Assembly (NCBI GenBank): GCA_017962235.1
Contig: JAGCVS010000005.1
Location: 83,373 to 147,372 of the forward strand
Origin: Bacteroidales bacterium
Lineage (GTDB): Bacteria; Bacteroidota; Bacteroidia; Bacteroidales; UBA932
Length of the DNA stretch: 64,000 nt
Direction of reading: 5' to 3'
Positions 35,700 to 45,185 of this stretch are shown here, in pieces. The number at the start of each line of letters is the position of its first letter. The first letter of the stretch is position 1. The translations under genes were made by a program, and so were the position numbers. Under the pieces are notes generated by a model. The model was given only the letters and a program-made list of their open reading frames with translations, did not search any database and was not told the origin of the DNA.

Positions 35700-37284
35700 T
35701 CTTTACTGCAATCTGTATCAGGTTGTCCGTGGTCTGATATATCGGGTAGAAGGCCTCGTCTCCCATGGGTGTATAGCGGGCAACCAGCGCCTTCACCTGG
35801 GTGAGGATGTACTCTTTGCAGAGTTCCCATTCACCCGGCTTGGGGGTCACGTTGCTGCGGGCCGCAAATGCAAGGAAACCCTTCTCCAGGTCGATGCCGG
35901 AGATGAAGCGCTCGAATGCCGGCATGGTCGCTGCAGCCGCTATCTCTTTGGTATGGGCATCAAGGACCTCGGAAGCATACTTTATCTGAAGCCCAAGACG
36001 GTTGCACTCTACATAGAAGTCGGTGGCAACAGTATCCACCGGGACAAAAACGTCCGGCACGATACCGCCGCCGCCGTATACGGTGCGTCCGCCCACGGTC
36101 TTGTACTGGGTTTCTGTATCGTACTTGATGCTGTCGGCAGAGAACATCTCGCCGCTGGCATAGCGCTCGTAAATCTCAAGCTCGTAATCCTCACTGTAGG
36201 GCTTCTGGATGCAGCGCCCGGAGGGGGTGTAATAACGCGCCACGGTGAGCCTTATGCCGGAGCCGTCGGAGAAATAGACCGGTTCCTGCACCAGACCCTT
36301 GCCAAACGAACGTACGCCATATATGGTACCGCGGTCGTTATCCTGAATGGCTCCGGAAACGATTTCGCTGGCAGAGGCGCTATGGGCGTTCAGCAGCACC
36401 GCGAGGTCCAGGTTCTGGTTGCGACCGCGGCCGTCGGCACGCATGTCAGTGCGGGGACGCGCCTTGCCCTCCATGTAGACTATCATCTGCCCCTTCTCAA
36501 GGAATTCGTTGGCCAGTAGCATCGCCTGGTCAAGGTAACCGCCGGTGTTGTCGCGGAGGTCGAATACCAGACGCGTCATACCCGCCTCGCGCAGCTTGTC
36601 CATCGCCTTAACGCACTCCGCATGGGTGGTGCGGGCAAACTTGCTGAGCTTTATGTAGCCGGTGGTGTCGTTGAGCATGTATGCCACGTCCACACTGTTC
36701 ATGGGTATCTTGTCGCGTGTTATGGTAAACGGTATCAGCTCGTCCGAACCATGACGCAATATGCTGATAACCACCTTTGTCCCCTTGGGGCCGCGCATCA
36801 GCGAGACCATCGTGTCCTGCGGCATCTTGACACCCGCTATCACCCTTTCGTCTACCTTTATGACACGGTCGCCGACCCGTATGCCCGCCTTCTCAGAGGG
36901 GCCACCGGTAATCACCGAATTCACCACTACGGTATCGTTGGGCACGTTGAACTGGATGCCGATTCCCTCGAAGCCGCCAGCCAGCGACTCCTCAGCCTCC
37001 TTGAGCTCCTGCGGAGGGAGGTATACGGAGTGCGGGTCAAGTTCGCGCATCACATCGGGAATGATGTCCTCTATCACCTGCTTGTGGTCGATGTCGTCCA
37101 CATAGTTCTTGTCCACGCTCTGCAGCACCAGAATCAGCTTTGACCAGTCGGAATTGAGCGCTTTCACGTCCACTGTGTTGTGGCGCGAAGAAGGGAGCGC
37201 ACGGATAATGATACCGGCCGCCAACGCTATGGTAATCACCCACAGAAGCGGGCGGATGACTTTGTCAAAAACGTTCTTATTCAT
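35671..37284 (-). CDS. S41 C-terminal processing protease (CtpA/Prc type)
   Basis: The 537-residue protein has an N-terminal membrane anchor (about 13-29), a PDZ domain (about 95-180) and the S41 catalytic domain with the Ser-Lys dyad: Ser306 in HSASASEI and Lys329 in RSFGKGL. A C-terminal segment (about 400-537) is family-typical. It should degrade or trim periplasmic proteins from their C-termini. It overlaps the dCMP deaminase gene by 8 bases and the GSCFA gene by 29 bases. Confidence 0.93.
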   Translation of the reverse strand: MNKNVFDKVIRPLLWVITIALAAGIIIRALPSSRHNTVDVKALNSDWSKLILVLQSVDKNYVDDIDHKQVIEDIIPDVMRELDPHSVYLPPQELKEAEESLAGGFEGIGIQFNVPNDTVVVNSVITGGPSEKAGIRVGDRVIKVDERVIAGVKMPQDTMVSLMRGPKGTKVVISILRHGSDELIPFTITRDKIPMNSVDVAYMLNDTTGYIKLSKFARTTHAECVKAMDKLREAGMTRLVFDLRDNTGGYLDQAMLLANEFLEKGQMIVYMEGKARPRTDMRADGRGRNQNLDLAVLLNAHSASASEIVSGAIQDNDRGTIYGVRSFGKGLVQEPVYFSDGSGIRLTVARYYTPSGRCIQKPYSEDYELEIYERYASGEMFSADSIKYDTETQYKTVGGRTVYGGGGIVPDVFVPVDTVATDFYVECNRLGLQIKYASEVLDAHTKEIAAAATMPAFERFISGIDLEKGFLAFAARSNVTPKPGEWELCKEYILTQVKALVARYTPMGDEAFYPIYQTTDNLIQIAVKNEPYDTGGN

Positions 37285-37690
37285 ATTTGCAAACCTCTAT
37301 CCCGGCCCTCTTGAGCAGGTCTATCCCGTCTGTGATACGATATTCGCGGCGATATACCACACGGGTTATGCCGCTCTGTATTATCAATTTGGCGCACTCC
37401 ATGCAGGGCGAGTCGGTGACGTACAAAGTGGCGCCGTCGCTGCTGTTGTGGCTCATGGCCACCTTGGTGATGGCGTTGGCCTCTGCGTGCAGCACATAGG
37501 GCTTGGTGACCCCGTCCTCTTCGCAGACGTTCTCAAAGCCGCGTGGGGTGCCGTTGTAACCGTCGGAGATAATCATCCTGTCCTTGACAATCAGGGCGCC
37601 CACCTGGCGGCGCTGGCAATAAGAGTTGCGCGCCCAGATATCGGCCATGTCAAGATAGCTGCGGTCAAATTGTTTTTGTTTGTCTGTCAT
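37277..37690 (-). CDS. Deoxycytidylate (dCMP) deaminase
   Basis: The 137-residue protein has the zinc deaminase motif His68-Ala-Glu70 (LHAEANAI) and PCMEC (Cys96, Cys99). The size and QRRQVGALIVKDRMIISDGYNGTP match dCMP deaminases of the ComEB type. It makes dUMP for thymidylate synthesis. It overlaps both neighbours (8 bases downstream, 26 bases upstream), an arrangement typical of co-translated genes. Confidence 0.93.
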   Translation of the reverse strand: MTDKQKQFDRSYLDMADIWARNSYCQRRQVGALIVKDRMIISDGYNGTPRGFENVCEEDGVTKPYVLHAEANAITKVAMSHNSSDGATLYVTDSPCMECAKLIIQSGITRVVYRREYRITDGIDLLKRAGIEVCKYE

Positions 37691-39317
37691 ATAGATAGCG
37701 TTTTATACTGTTTTTGGGTGTCTTTTCAAACTCCTGCTCGCGGACCTCAACCTGGGCGATATTGCAGTATGTGGGCAGCTCGCCGTTGAGTGTCATGACC
37801 TCGTCTTTGAGGGCGCGGTTCAACGTTTCGCCAGCCAAACCGGCGGCAGCCGCGCTTTCGCGGTCGGGCACAATCAGCGCCACCAGCCGGTTGCCGTCCG
37901 CCACCACCAGCGATTCCTGTACGTACGGCAGGGTGTTGATGCTGCTCTCTATCTCCTCCGGGAAGATATTCTGACCGGCGGAATTCAGGATCATGCTGGT
38001 GCAGCGACCCCTTAGGGAGAGGAAGCCGTCGGCGTCAAGGGTGCCGATGTCGCCGGTGCGGAACCATCCGTCGGCACTCAGCACCTCGGCGGTCCGTTCC
38101 GGCATCTTGAGGTAGCCCAGGAACAGGTTGCCACCGCGGATATATACCTCGCCGGGGATGTTAGCCGCATCGGGAGAGTCTATCCTTATATCGCTATAGA
38201 ATGCCCTCTTCCCGCAGGTGTGGGGCTTTATCTCCTTGCAGGATGAAAGCGATACCAGCGGGCCGCACTCAGTCATGCCGCTGCCCACGGTGTACCGGAA
38301 CCCTATCGCCGCCAGGAAATCCTCTATCTGACGGTTCATCGGGGCACCGCCCACCATCACTTCTGAGAATCTGCCGCCAAAGATCGTGGTAAGCGCATCA
38401 CACGCCTTCTTTTTCTGTTCCTGAGTGAGGTTCTCCGCCTCCGGCGTGCAGCCCGTCTCCGCCATCACCTTGCGGCATATCTTCTCAATTACCAGAGGGA
38501 CGGTCATTATTATGTCGGGGCGTATCCTTGCAAAAGTCTCCTTTATCACCGTAGGACTCGGGGGGCGCATCAGAAAATGGACGTGAGCCCCGATTGTCAT
38601 CTCAAAGATGAAGTCCATGGTCATTCCGTACATGTGAGCCAGCGGGAGCATTGAGACCACGTTTGAATTGCAGTCCAGCTGCGGTGCCACACGATGAATC
38701 AGCTCTATGTTGAAGAGCAGGGAACGGTACGGCAGCATCACCCCTTTGGCAAAGCCGCTGGTGCCGGAGGTATAATTGATCAGCGCCAGATCTTCCGGAG
38801 AATCTTTGTGGAACACCACATCTTCCGGAGCCACGCCGCGCGGATATTTTCTGTGGAACTCCCTCAGGGCGGCGGCCAGACGGCCGGAGATGTCGCTGTT
38901 TGAGGTATGTACTACTTCAAAGTCCTCTATCCGTATGATGGCTGCCAGATCTGGCATCCGGGCCGGATCCAGCTCCTCCAGGATGGCGCTGCCGGCAAAC
39001 AGCAGTTTGGACTCGCTGTGGTTTACAAGATAGTGGATGCTGCCAGGGCGGAAATCGCTCAGTATGGGCACCGGAACCGCGCCGGCGGACATTACGGCCA
39101 GAAAAGCCACGCCCCATGCCGCCTGGTTGCGGGAGCATATCGCCACCCTGCTGCCCGGCTCCACGCCGCAACCGGCAAACAGATGCTGAAGCATCACCGT
39201 ATGTCTGCCCACGTCGCTGTAGAGAAGCGTCTCGCCCTCGCAGTTGGAGAGCGCCGGAGAGTTCCAATGCTCCCGGATGCTGCTCTCAAAGAGTTTATTC
39301 AACGAGTCGTTTCTCAT
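37665..39317 (-). CDS. AMP-forming acyl-CoA synthetase/ligase
   Basis: The 550-residue member of the ANL superfamily has the P-loop INYTSGTSGFAKGVMLP (about 173-189), the mid motif YTVGSGMTECGPL and the hinge-region motif TGDIGTLDADGFLSLRGR. It should activate a carboxylic acid, probably a long-chain fatty acid, to the acyl-adenylate and then the CoA thioester. The C-terminal domain is present. It lies four bases from the MsbA-like gene upstream and overlaps the dCMP deaminase gene by 26 bases. Confidence 0.88.
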   Translation of the reverse strand: MRNDSLNKLFESSIREHWNSPALSNCEGETLLYSDVGRHTVMLQHLFAGCGVEPGSRVAICSRNQAAWGVAFLAVMSAGAVPVPILSDFRPGSIHYLVNHSESKLLFAGSAILEELDPARMPDLAAIIRIEDFEVVHTSNSDISGRLAAALREFHRKYPRGVAPEDVVFHKDSPEDLALINYTSGTSGFAKGVMLPYRSLLFNIELIHRVAPQLDCNSNVVSMLPLAHMYGMTMDFIFEMTIGAHVHFLMRPPSPTVIKETFARIRPDIIMTVPLVIEKICRKVMAETGCTPEAENLTQEQKKKACDALTTIFGGRFSEVMVGGAPMNRQIEDFLAAIGFRYTVGSGMTECGPLVSLSSCKEIKPHTCGKRAFYSDIRIDSPDAANIPGEVYIRGGNLFLGYLKMPERTAEVLSADGWFRTGDIGTLDADGFLSLRGRCTSMILNSAGQNIFPEEIESSINTLPYVQESLVVADGNRLVALIVPDRESAAAAGLAGETLNRALKDEVMTLNGELPTYCNIAQVEVREQEFEKTPKNSIKRYLYDRQTKTI

Positions 39318-39321
39318 ATTG

Positions 39322-41148
39322 TCATAATACAGCCTGCAGCGAACACAGGTGTGAATACAAGCCCTCTTTTTCCAATAATTCCTTGTGAGTGCCGCGCTCT
39401 GCTATAGCGCCGTCCCGCAGCACAATTATCTCGTCGGCATGCTGAATGGTAGAGAGGCGATGGGCAATTACCAGCGAAGTGCGGTTCTGCATCAGGCGCT
39501 CCAGGGCGTCCTGTACCAGCCGCTCGCTCTCTGTGTCAAGGGCGCTGGTGGCTTCGTCCAGAATCAACACCGACGGATTCTTGAGCACCGCCCGCGCTAT
39601 GGAGATGCGCTGCCGCTGGCCGCCTGAAAGACGCTGGCCGCGGTCGCCTATGTTGGTCTGGTATCCCTGCGGCATCGCCATGATAAACTCCTCTGCGTTG
39701 GCTATGCGCGCCGCCTGCCGCACTTCTTCTTCTCCCACCCCTTCTATGCCGAAGGATATGTTGTTGTATACCGTATCGTTAAAGAGGATGGAGTCTTGCG
39801 TAACCACGCCCAGCAGGCGTATCAGATCGCCCATGCGGTAATTGCGGATGTCCACGCCGTCTATGCGTATGGCACCGCCGGTGACATCCCAGAAGCGGGG
39901 CAGCAGATCTGCCAGAGTGGTTTTTCCGGCACCAGAAGGGCCCACCACTGCCACCGTTTTCCCCTTGGGGATGGTGAAGCTCACATCTTTGAGCACGGGA
40001 CCGTCGCCATAGTCAAAGGTGACATGGTCAAACTCAATTCTGTCGCTGAATTCTTCCAGCGGCTTTGCATCCTGGGCCTCTTCAATCTCGTTCTCCGTAT
40101 CCAGAATCGCGAAGATGCGGTTGCCGGAAACCAGTCCCTTCTGGATGCTGGCATAAGCTGCGGCGATGGCCTTTGTGGGTTCCAGCACCCGCCAGTAAAA
40201 GCCGATGTACACCACAAAGCCGGGCCAGCTCATCCCCAGCTTGCCGTGCAGGTTGAGCCACCCGCCGTAGAAAAGCACCAGCACCGCCACAGTGATGCCC
40301 AGGAACTCCGATACGGGAGAAGCCAGCTCCTGCCGGTTGGCTATGGCCTGACTCACCTGTTTGTGCTTCTGGTTATCCTTGGCAAACTGCCCCTGCACAT
40401 ACTTTTCCGCATTGAAGGCCTTCACTATGCGCAGACCCGATATCGCCTCGTCAAAACGGCTGGTTATCCGCCCCATGAGGGACTGGGTCACCGCCGCCTC
40501 GCGCCGCAGATTGTGGGTGATGCGGCTTATCACAAACGCCGACACCGGTATCGCCACCAGCGACACTATGGTCAGGCGGGGCGACATGTAGAACAACATC
40601 GCCATGAAGCCTATCACCAGCAGCGGTTCGCGGAATATTATATGGAAGCTGCTCGCCACCGTGTTCTGCACCTCGTTCACATCGTTGGAGATGCTGGAGA
40701 GGATGTCGCCCTTGCGCTTGTCGCTGAAGTAGCCCACGTTCAGGGAGCTTATCTTGGCAAACAAGTCGCGCCGCACGTTCATCATCAGGCGGGTCTTCAT
40801 GCTCACCAGGATGCGCTGCGAAAGGTAGCGGCACAGATTGGCGAAGAACGATGCCCCAATCAGCGAGAGCGATACGAACCACAGGGCGCGCATCACACCG
40901 CCGGAGGCGATTTTGCTGCCCACCAGATACTGGAACATCTGCTCAAAATAGCCGATGCTGAACGAGAATTCCGGCGCCTGATCCACCCCGGTCATTATCT
41001 GAGGCTCAAAAAGGAGCGAGAGTACCGGCCCGATAAGGGCATAATTGGCAATCCCGAATATCACGGAGAGGATAGACAACGCCAGATACCCCGGCCAGTA
41101 ACGGCCGTAGGGCTTGGCGTAAGAGAGTATCCTGTTGAATGTGGACAT
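39322..41148 (-). CDS. MsbA-like ABC exporter (fused permease and ATPase)
   Basis: The 608-residue half-transporter has six membrane helices (about 20-325) followed by the nucleotide-binding domain with Walker A GPSGAGKTT, signature LSGGQRQRISIARA and Walker B VLILDEATSALD. It is of the MsbA/lipid A exporter type, functions as a homodimer and could flip lipid A-core or another lipid. The adjoining acyl-CoA ligase gene may point to a lipid substrate, but this is inference. Confidence 0.9.
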   Translation of the reverse strand: MSTFNRILSYAKPYGRYWPGYLALSILSVIFGIANYALIGPVLSLLFEPQIMTGVDQAPEFSFSIGYFEQMFQYLVGSKIASGGVMRALWFVSLSLIGASFFANLCRYLSQRILVSMKTRLMMNVRRDLFAKISSLNVGYFSDKRKGDILSSISNDVNEVQNTVASSFHIIFREPLLVIGFMAMLFYMSPRLTIVSLVAIPVSAFVISRITHNLRREAAVTQSLMGRITSRFDEAISGLRIVKAFNAEKYVQGQFAKDNQKHKQVSQAIANRQELASPVSEFLGITVAVLVLFYGGWLNLHGKLGMSWPGFVVYIGFYWRVLEPTKAIAAAYASIQKGLVSGNRIFAILDTENEIEEAQDAKPLEEFSDRIEFDHVTFDYGDGPVLKDVSFTIPKGKTVAVVGPSGAGKTTLADLLPRFWDVTGGAIRIDGVDIRNYRMGDLIRLLGVVTQDSILFNDTVYNNISFGIEGVGEEEVRQAARIANAEEFIMAMPQGYQTNIGDRGQRLSGGQRQRISIARAVLKNPSVLILDEATSALDTESERLVQDALERLMQNRTSLVIAHRLSTIQHADEIIVLRDGAIAERGTHKELLEKEGLYSHLCSLQAVL

Positions 41149-41167
41149 CCGGGGCTTTTATATCGTC

Positions 41168-41211
41168 AAAACGCAGTATGTCGCTATAAGCTAGCCGGCA
41201 TACTGCGCTTT
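41168..41211 (-). terminator. Terminator after the FKBP gene
   Basis: CGCAGTATG (41172-41180) and CATACTGCG (41199-41207) are perfect arms over an 18-base loop. On the minus strand the stem is followed by TTTT (41171-41168), and the base of the stem can be extended by A-U pairs. Confidence 0.7.
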
Positions 41212-41244
41212 AAATCGGGTTCAGCCGAATCTTTGCGGCCGCTG

Positions 41245-41958
41245 TTATTTCTCTTCCTGCTCTACGAAAGGCATAACCTCGTGCAGCTCAACCTTGAACT
41301 TGAGAGTCTGGTTGGGGCCCATAGGACCGCGTGCACCGTATGCAAGCTCCGAAGGAATCCAGAGAACAACCTCGCTGCCCTCGTCGCAGAACATCAGACC
41401 GTCCTGCCAACCCTCGATAACGCGGTTGAGAACGAAAGTAGCGGTGTCGCCGCGCTGGTAAGAGGAATCAAATACCTTGCCGTCCAGGGTGCAGCCCTCG
41501 TAGCTGACCTTTACGGTATCCTGTTTGTTGGTGGGGAACACACCGTTACCCTTGCGGACTACCAGATACTGGAGGCCCTTGAAAGTGGTCTCAACGCCCT
41601 CTGCGGTAGTGTTCTTTGCGAGGAACTCCTCACCTTTCTTCTTGTTGAGGTCAGCCATTACCTGGTCACGCTTGCGCATGAACTCGCTCATGTGGGTGTT
41701 TACGAACATCTGGTCCAGCTCCGGCTTGTCACCTTTCATGACATCCCTCATACCCTTCATAACCTGGCTCATGTTCATGTCACCGAGGTTGTTCATGGTA
41801 ATCATCTGACCAAAATAAACACCGAGTGCATAACTAGCAGTGTCAACTTCTGCCTTTGTGATGCCTTCCGGCTGCTTTTCTACTGAAGGAACATTGTAGC
41901 ATGCAACAGTCATGAGAGCCACCATGGCGCCGACTGCAAAAAACTTGATAGATTTCAT
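41245..41958 (-). CDS. FKBP-type peptidyl-prolyl isomerase, lipoprotein
   Basis: The 237-residue protein starts at the ATG 41958 and has a lipobox with Cys20 (MTVAC). An N-terminal helical FkpA-like dimerisation region (about 30-125) precedes the FKBP domain (about 130-230), with VKVSYEGCTLDGKVFDSSYQRG, VIEGWQDGLMF, WIPSELAYGARG and FKVELHEV. It helps fold envelope proteins. A complete minus-strand promoter is present upstream, divergent from the recQ promoter. Confidence 0.93.
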   Translation of the reverse strand: MKSIKFFAVGAMVALMTVACYNVPSVEKQPEGITKAEVDTASYALGVYFGQMITMNNLGDMNMSQVMKGMRDVMKGDKPELDQMFVNTHMSEFMRKRDQVMADLNKKKGEEFLAKNTTAEGVETTFKGLQYLVVRKGNGVFPTNKQDTVKVSYEGCTLDGKVFDSSYQRGDTATFVLNRVIEGWQDGLMFCDEGSEVVLWIPSELAYGARGPMGPNQTLKFKVELHEVMPFVEQEEK

Positions 41959-42007
41959 TGTTTGATTCAATTATTTTTAAACTTTATAATCGTCTAATTG
42001 TGAACTG

Positions 42008-42040
42008 CAAATATACTCATTATTTCCTAAAACGGCCAAA
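42008..42040 (-). promoter_or_regulatory. Promoter of the FKBP gene
   Basis: On the minus strand TTTG (42040-42037) is followed after 21 bases by TATATTTG (42015-42008), 50 bases before the ATG. Confidence 0.8.
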
Positions 42041-42056
42041 ATAGTGGATAAGTTTT

Positions 42057-42087
42057 TTTGTGGAATGCATTTTTTTGGGTATATTTG
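42057..42087 (+). promoter_or_regulatory. Promoter of recQ
   Basis: TTTG (42057-42060) is followed after 19 bases by TATATTTG (42080-42087), 31 bases before the recQ ATG at 42118. The upstream in-frame ATG at 42065 lies between the two boxes and cannot be the start if this promoter is used. Confidence 0.85.
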
Positions 42088-42117
42088 GTATCTGGGAAGA
42101 TTTGTGAAAGAACCGCC

Positions 42118-44328
42118 ATGACTATCAGCAGAGACGAATTATATTCCAAACTGAAGACTTTCTTCGGCTTTGACGCCTTCAAGGGCAACCAAGAGGAGAT
42201 CATAATGCACCTAATCGAGGGGCATGACGCATTTGTGCTGATGCCCACCGGTGGCGGCAAGTCTCTGTGCTACCAGTTGCCGGCACTGTGTCTGCCCGGC
42301 TGCGCGATTGTCATCTCCCCCCTGATTGCGCTAATGAAGAATCAGGTGGACGCCCTGCGCGAATTCGCCAATACTGAAGACAAGGCCCACATCGCCCACT
42401 TTTTGAATTCTTCGCTGAGCAAGACCCAGATCCAGCAGGTCCGCGCCGACCTGGTGGCGGGCCGCACCAAACTGCTCTACGTCGCCCCCGAATCGCTTAC
42501 AAAAGAAGAGAACGTGGCGATGCTCAAAACGATACCCATCTCTTTCTACGCGATAGACGAGGCACACTGTATCTCAGAGTGGGGACACGACTTCCGCCCC
42601 GAATACCGTCGCATCAACGAGACGGTGGCACAGATTGGCAAGGCGCCCATAATCGCCCTCACCGCCACCGCCACCCCCAAGGTGCAATCGGATATCCAGA
42701 AGAATCTGGGGATGCTGAACGCCAAAGTGTTCAAATCCTCCTTCAACCGTCCCAACCTGTATTACGAAATCCGCGACAAGGGCGATGCCAAGCGCGAGAT
42801 TATAAAATTCATAAAGGAGAACCCCGGCAAGAGCGGCATCATTTACTGCCTGAGCCGCAAGAAGGTGGAGGAGCTGTCGGAGCTGCTCAATGTGAACGGA
42901 ATCAAGGCGCGCCCCTACCACGCCGGTCTGGACGCCGCCACCCGCGCCGCCAATCAGGACGACTTCCTGATGGAGCGGGCCGATGTGATTGTGGCCACCA
43001 TCTCCTTTGGAATGGGCATAGACAAGCCCGACGTGCGGTTTGTGATTCACTACGATGTTCCCAAGAGCCTGGAGGGCTATTATCAGGAGACTGGCCGCGC
43101 CGGGCGCGACGGAGGCGAGGGCAAGTGCATCACCTTCTACAACCACAAGGACATCCAGAAGCTGGAGAAATTCATGCAGGGCAAGCCCATCTCGGAGCAG
43201 GAAATCGGCAAACAGCTGCTGCTGGATGTGGTATCGTATGCAGAGAGCAACCAATGCCGCCGCAAGATACTGCTCAACTACTTTGGCGAGGATTACCCCA
43301 ACGACAACTGCGGCTGCTGCGACAACTGCCTCTATCCCAAGGAGCAGTTCGACGGCCAGCAGCATATGCTCTATGTGATGGAGCTGATACTCTCGCTCAA
43401 GGAGAATTTCAAGACGGAACACCTTGCCGACATACTGGCCGGTGTCTCCAACGCCCTCATAAAGTCTTACAACCACCACAAGCACCCCCTGTTCGGAGTG
43501 GGACGCGACCGCGACACCCGCTTCTGGGCCGCCGTGATACGCCAGGGGCTGGTGCTCCACCTGCTGGACAAGGATATCGACCGCTACGGCCTGATAAACA
43601 TCACCCCCAAGGGGATGGAATTCTACAAGAAGCCATACCCCGTAATGCTCACGGAGCAGCGTTCGTTCACCGAATACGACGATGACGACGACGAGGGCAT
43701 CGTTACCCGCCCCAAGCCGGGCGCATCGGGCGGCGGCGGAGACCCCATCCTGCTGGCCATCCTCAAACAGGTGCGCAGCGACCTTTCGCGCAAGCTCAAC
43801 CTGCCGCCGTGGGTAATCTTTGCCGACCCGGCTCTGGAAGACATGTCCATCCTCTACCCCATCACTCTGGAGGAGCTGCACCACTGTCAGGGCGTGGGAG
43901 AAGGCAAGGCGCGCAAGTTTGGCAAGGAGTTCATAAAGGTGATTGCAGATTATGTGGAGGAGAACGATATCCTGCGTCCCGACGACATCCTAGTGCGCAA
44001 CGTAGCCAACAAATCGGGCGTTAAGATATTCATTATCCAGAGCATAGACCGCAAGATGCCGTTCGAGGACATCTGCCGCGCCAAGGATATGGACATGAGC
44101 GAGCTGCTGGACGAAATCGAGTCCATCGTGAACTCCGGCACCCGCATCAACATAGACTATTATATCCACCGTGCCGTGGACATGGACGACATGGAGGATA
44201 TCTACACCTATTTCAAGGAAGAGGCGCACAGCGACTCGATAGACGAGGCGATGCGCGATTTGAGCGACTACGACGAGATGGAGGTCCGTCTGGTGCGCAT
44301 CAAATTCATCTCCGAGATAGGGAACTAA
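42118..44328 (+). CDS. recQ: ATP-dependent DNA helicase RecQ
   Basis: The 736-residue helicase has Walker A MPTGGGKS (42-49), the DEAH box (147-150), TATATPKVQ, the motif GRAGRDGGEGKCITFYN (motif VI), the zinc-binding CRRKILLNYFGEDYP...CGCCDNCLYP, an RQC winged helix and a C-terminal HRDC domain (about 560-640). A further C-terminal stretch (to residue 736) extends beyond the minimal enzyme, as in many Bacteroidota RecQ proteins. It unwinds DNA 3' to 5' in recombination and repair. Its stop codon overlaps the convergent miaA stop by four bases. Confidence 0.96.
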   Translation: MTISRDELYSKLKTFFGFDAFKGNQEEIIMHLIEGHDAFVLMPTGGGKSLCYQLPALCLPGCAIVISPLIALMKNQVDALREFANTEDKAHIAHFLNSSLSKTQIQQVRADLVAGRTKLLYVAPESLTKEENVAMLKTIPISFYAIDEAHCISEWGHDFRPEYRRINETVAQIGKAPIIALTATATPKVQSDIQKNLGMLNAKVFKSSFNRPNLYYEIRDKGDAKREIIKFIKENPGKSGIIYCLSRKKVEELSELLNVNGIKARPYHAGLDAATRAANQDDFLMERADVIVATISFGMGIDKPDVRFVIHYDVPKSLEGYYQETGRAGRDGGEGKCITFYNHKDIQKLEKFMQGKPISEQEIGKQLLLDVVSYAESNQCRRKILLNYFGEDYPNDNCGCCDNCLYPKEQFDGQQHMLYVMELILSLKENFKTEHLADILAGVSNALIKSYNHHKHPLFGVGRDRDTRFWAAVIRQGLVLHLLDKDIDRYGLINITPKGMEFYKKPYPVMLTEQRSFTEYDDDDDEGIVTRPKPGASGGGGDPILLAILKQVRSDLSRKLNLPPWVIFADPALEDMSILYPITLEELHHCQGVGEGKARKFGKEFIKVIADYVEENDILRPDDILVRNVANKSGVKIFIIQSIDRKMPFEDICRAKDMDMSELLDEIESIVNSGTRINIDYYIHRAVDMDDMEDIYTYFKEEAHSDSIDEAMRDLSDYDEMEVRLVRIKFISEIGN

Positions 44329-45185
44329 TCCAGATCTATCCAGTTAATTGAACTGTCCCTGCGCCAGTAGGTCATCTGCTTTTTTGCGTAGTGACGGCTG
44401 TTGCGTTTGATTAGCCGCACTGCCTCTTCCAGAGGGTATTCTCCGTCAAAATAACCGAACAGTTCTTTGTATCCGACGGTATTCAGCGCGGGCAGGTCTC
44501 GATATTGCAGCAGGCTGCGCGCTTCCGCCTCCAGCCCATCCGACATCATCTCATCCACACGAGCGTCGATGCGCGCATATAGGCTCTCACGGTTGCGACG
44601 CAGGCCGATCTTTTCGATTTCGAAGGGGCGCTCTTTGGCAGGCGAGGTCTTAAAGGATGAGAAGGGACGCCCGGTGGCAAGGGTCACCTCCAGCGCCCGC
44701 ACCACCCGCTGCCGGTTGGATATGTCAATGGAATTATATGTATCAGGATCCAGGCGTTCCAGCTCCCGCTGCAGTGATTCCAGCCCTTCGCCCTCCATCT
44801 GCTGCATCAGCCTTTCGCGGATTTCAAGGTCGGCCGGGGGAAAGTCGTCCAGGCCGCTGCACAGGGCATCGATGTAGAAGCCTGAGCCGCCCGCCATCAC
44901 CAGGGTGTCGTGCGTCTTGAAAAGCTCTTCCAGCAGCGCCAGCGCCTCCAGTTCGAACAAACCGGCGGTGTAATGATCCTCAATGGAATGGGTAGCAATC
45001 AGGTAGTGCTTCACCGCCGCCAGCTGCTGGTCCGAAGGGCGCGCCACGCCAATCTTCAGCTCCCTGAAGATCTGCCGCGAATCGCAATTGATAACCGGGG
45101 AATGCAGCTGCCGCGCCTTCTCTATCGCGAAGCCGCTCTTGCCCACCGCGGTGGGACCGAGTATGACCAGCAGTTTTTTAGTCAA
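44325..45185 (-). CDS. miaA: tRNA dimethylallyltransferase
   Basis: I start the protein at the TTG at 45185 (product beginning MTKKLLVILGPTAVGKSG), since the family begins just before the P-loop GPTAVGKSG (10-18), and an ATG at 45263 would add 26 basic residues read through the acidic end of the preceding gene. The 286-residue product has INCDSRQIFRELKIG and the C-terminal KRNSRHYAKKQMTYWRR motif. It adds the isopentenyl group to A37 of tRNAs reading UNN codons. The start overlaps the preceding gene by eight bases. Confidence 0.92.
   Translation of the reverse strand: MTKKLLVILGPTAVGKSGFAIEKARQLHSPVINCDSRQIFRELKIGVARPSDQQLAAVKHYLIATHSIEDHYTAGLFELEALALLEELFKTHDTLVMAGGSGFYIDALCSGLDDFPPADLEIRERLMQQMEGEGLESLQRELERLDPDTYNSIDISNRQRVVRALEVTLATGRPFSSFKTSPAKERPFEIEKIGLRRNRESLYARIDARVDEMMSDGLEAEARSLLQYRDLPALNTVGYKELFGYFDGEYPLEEAVRLIKRNSRHYAKKQMTYWRRDSSINWIDLD

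Noticed and set aside
39796..41886. Long plus-strand frame (696 codons) opposite the MsbA-like and FKBP genes
   Set aside because: It spans two well-supported genes on the other strand and their intergenic terminator; the translation is His- and Gln-rich shadow sequence without a domain.
42574..43884. Minus-strand frame (436 codons) opposite recQ
   Set aside because: RecQ is supported by all helicase motifs, and the antisense product is a Val/Leu-rich shadow.
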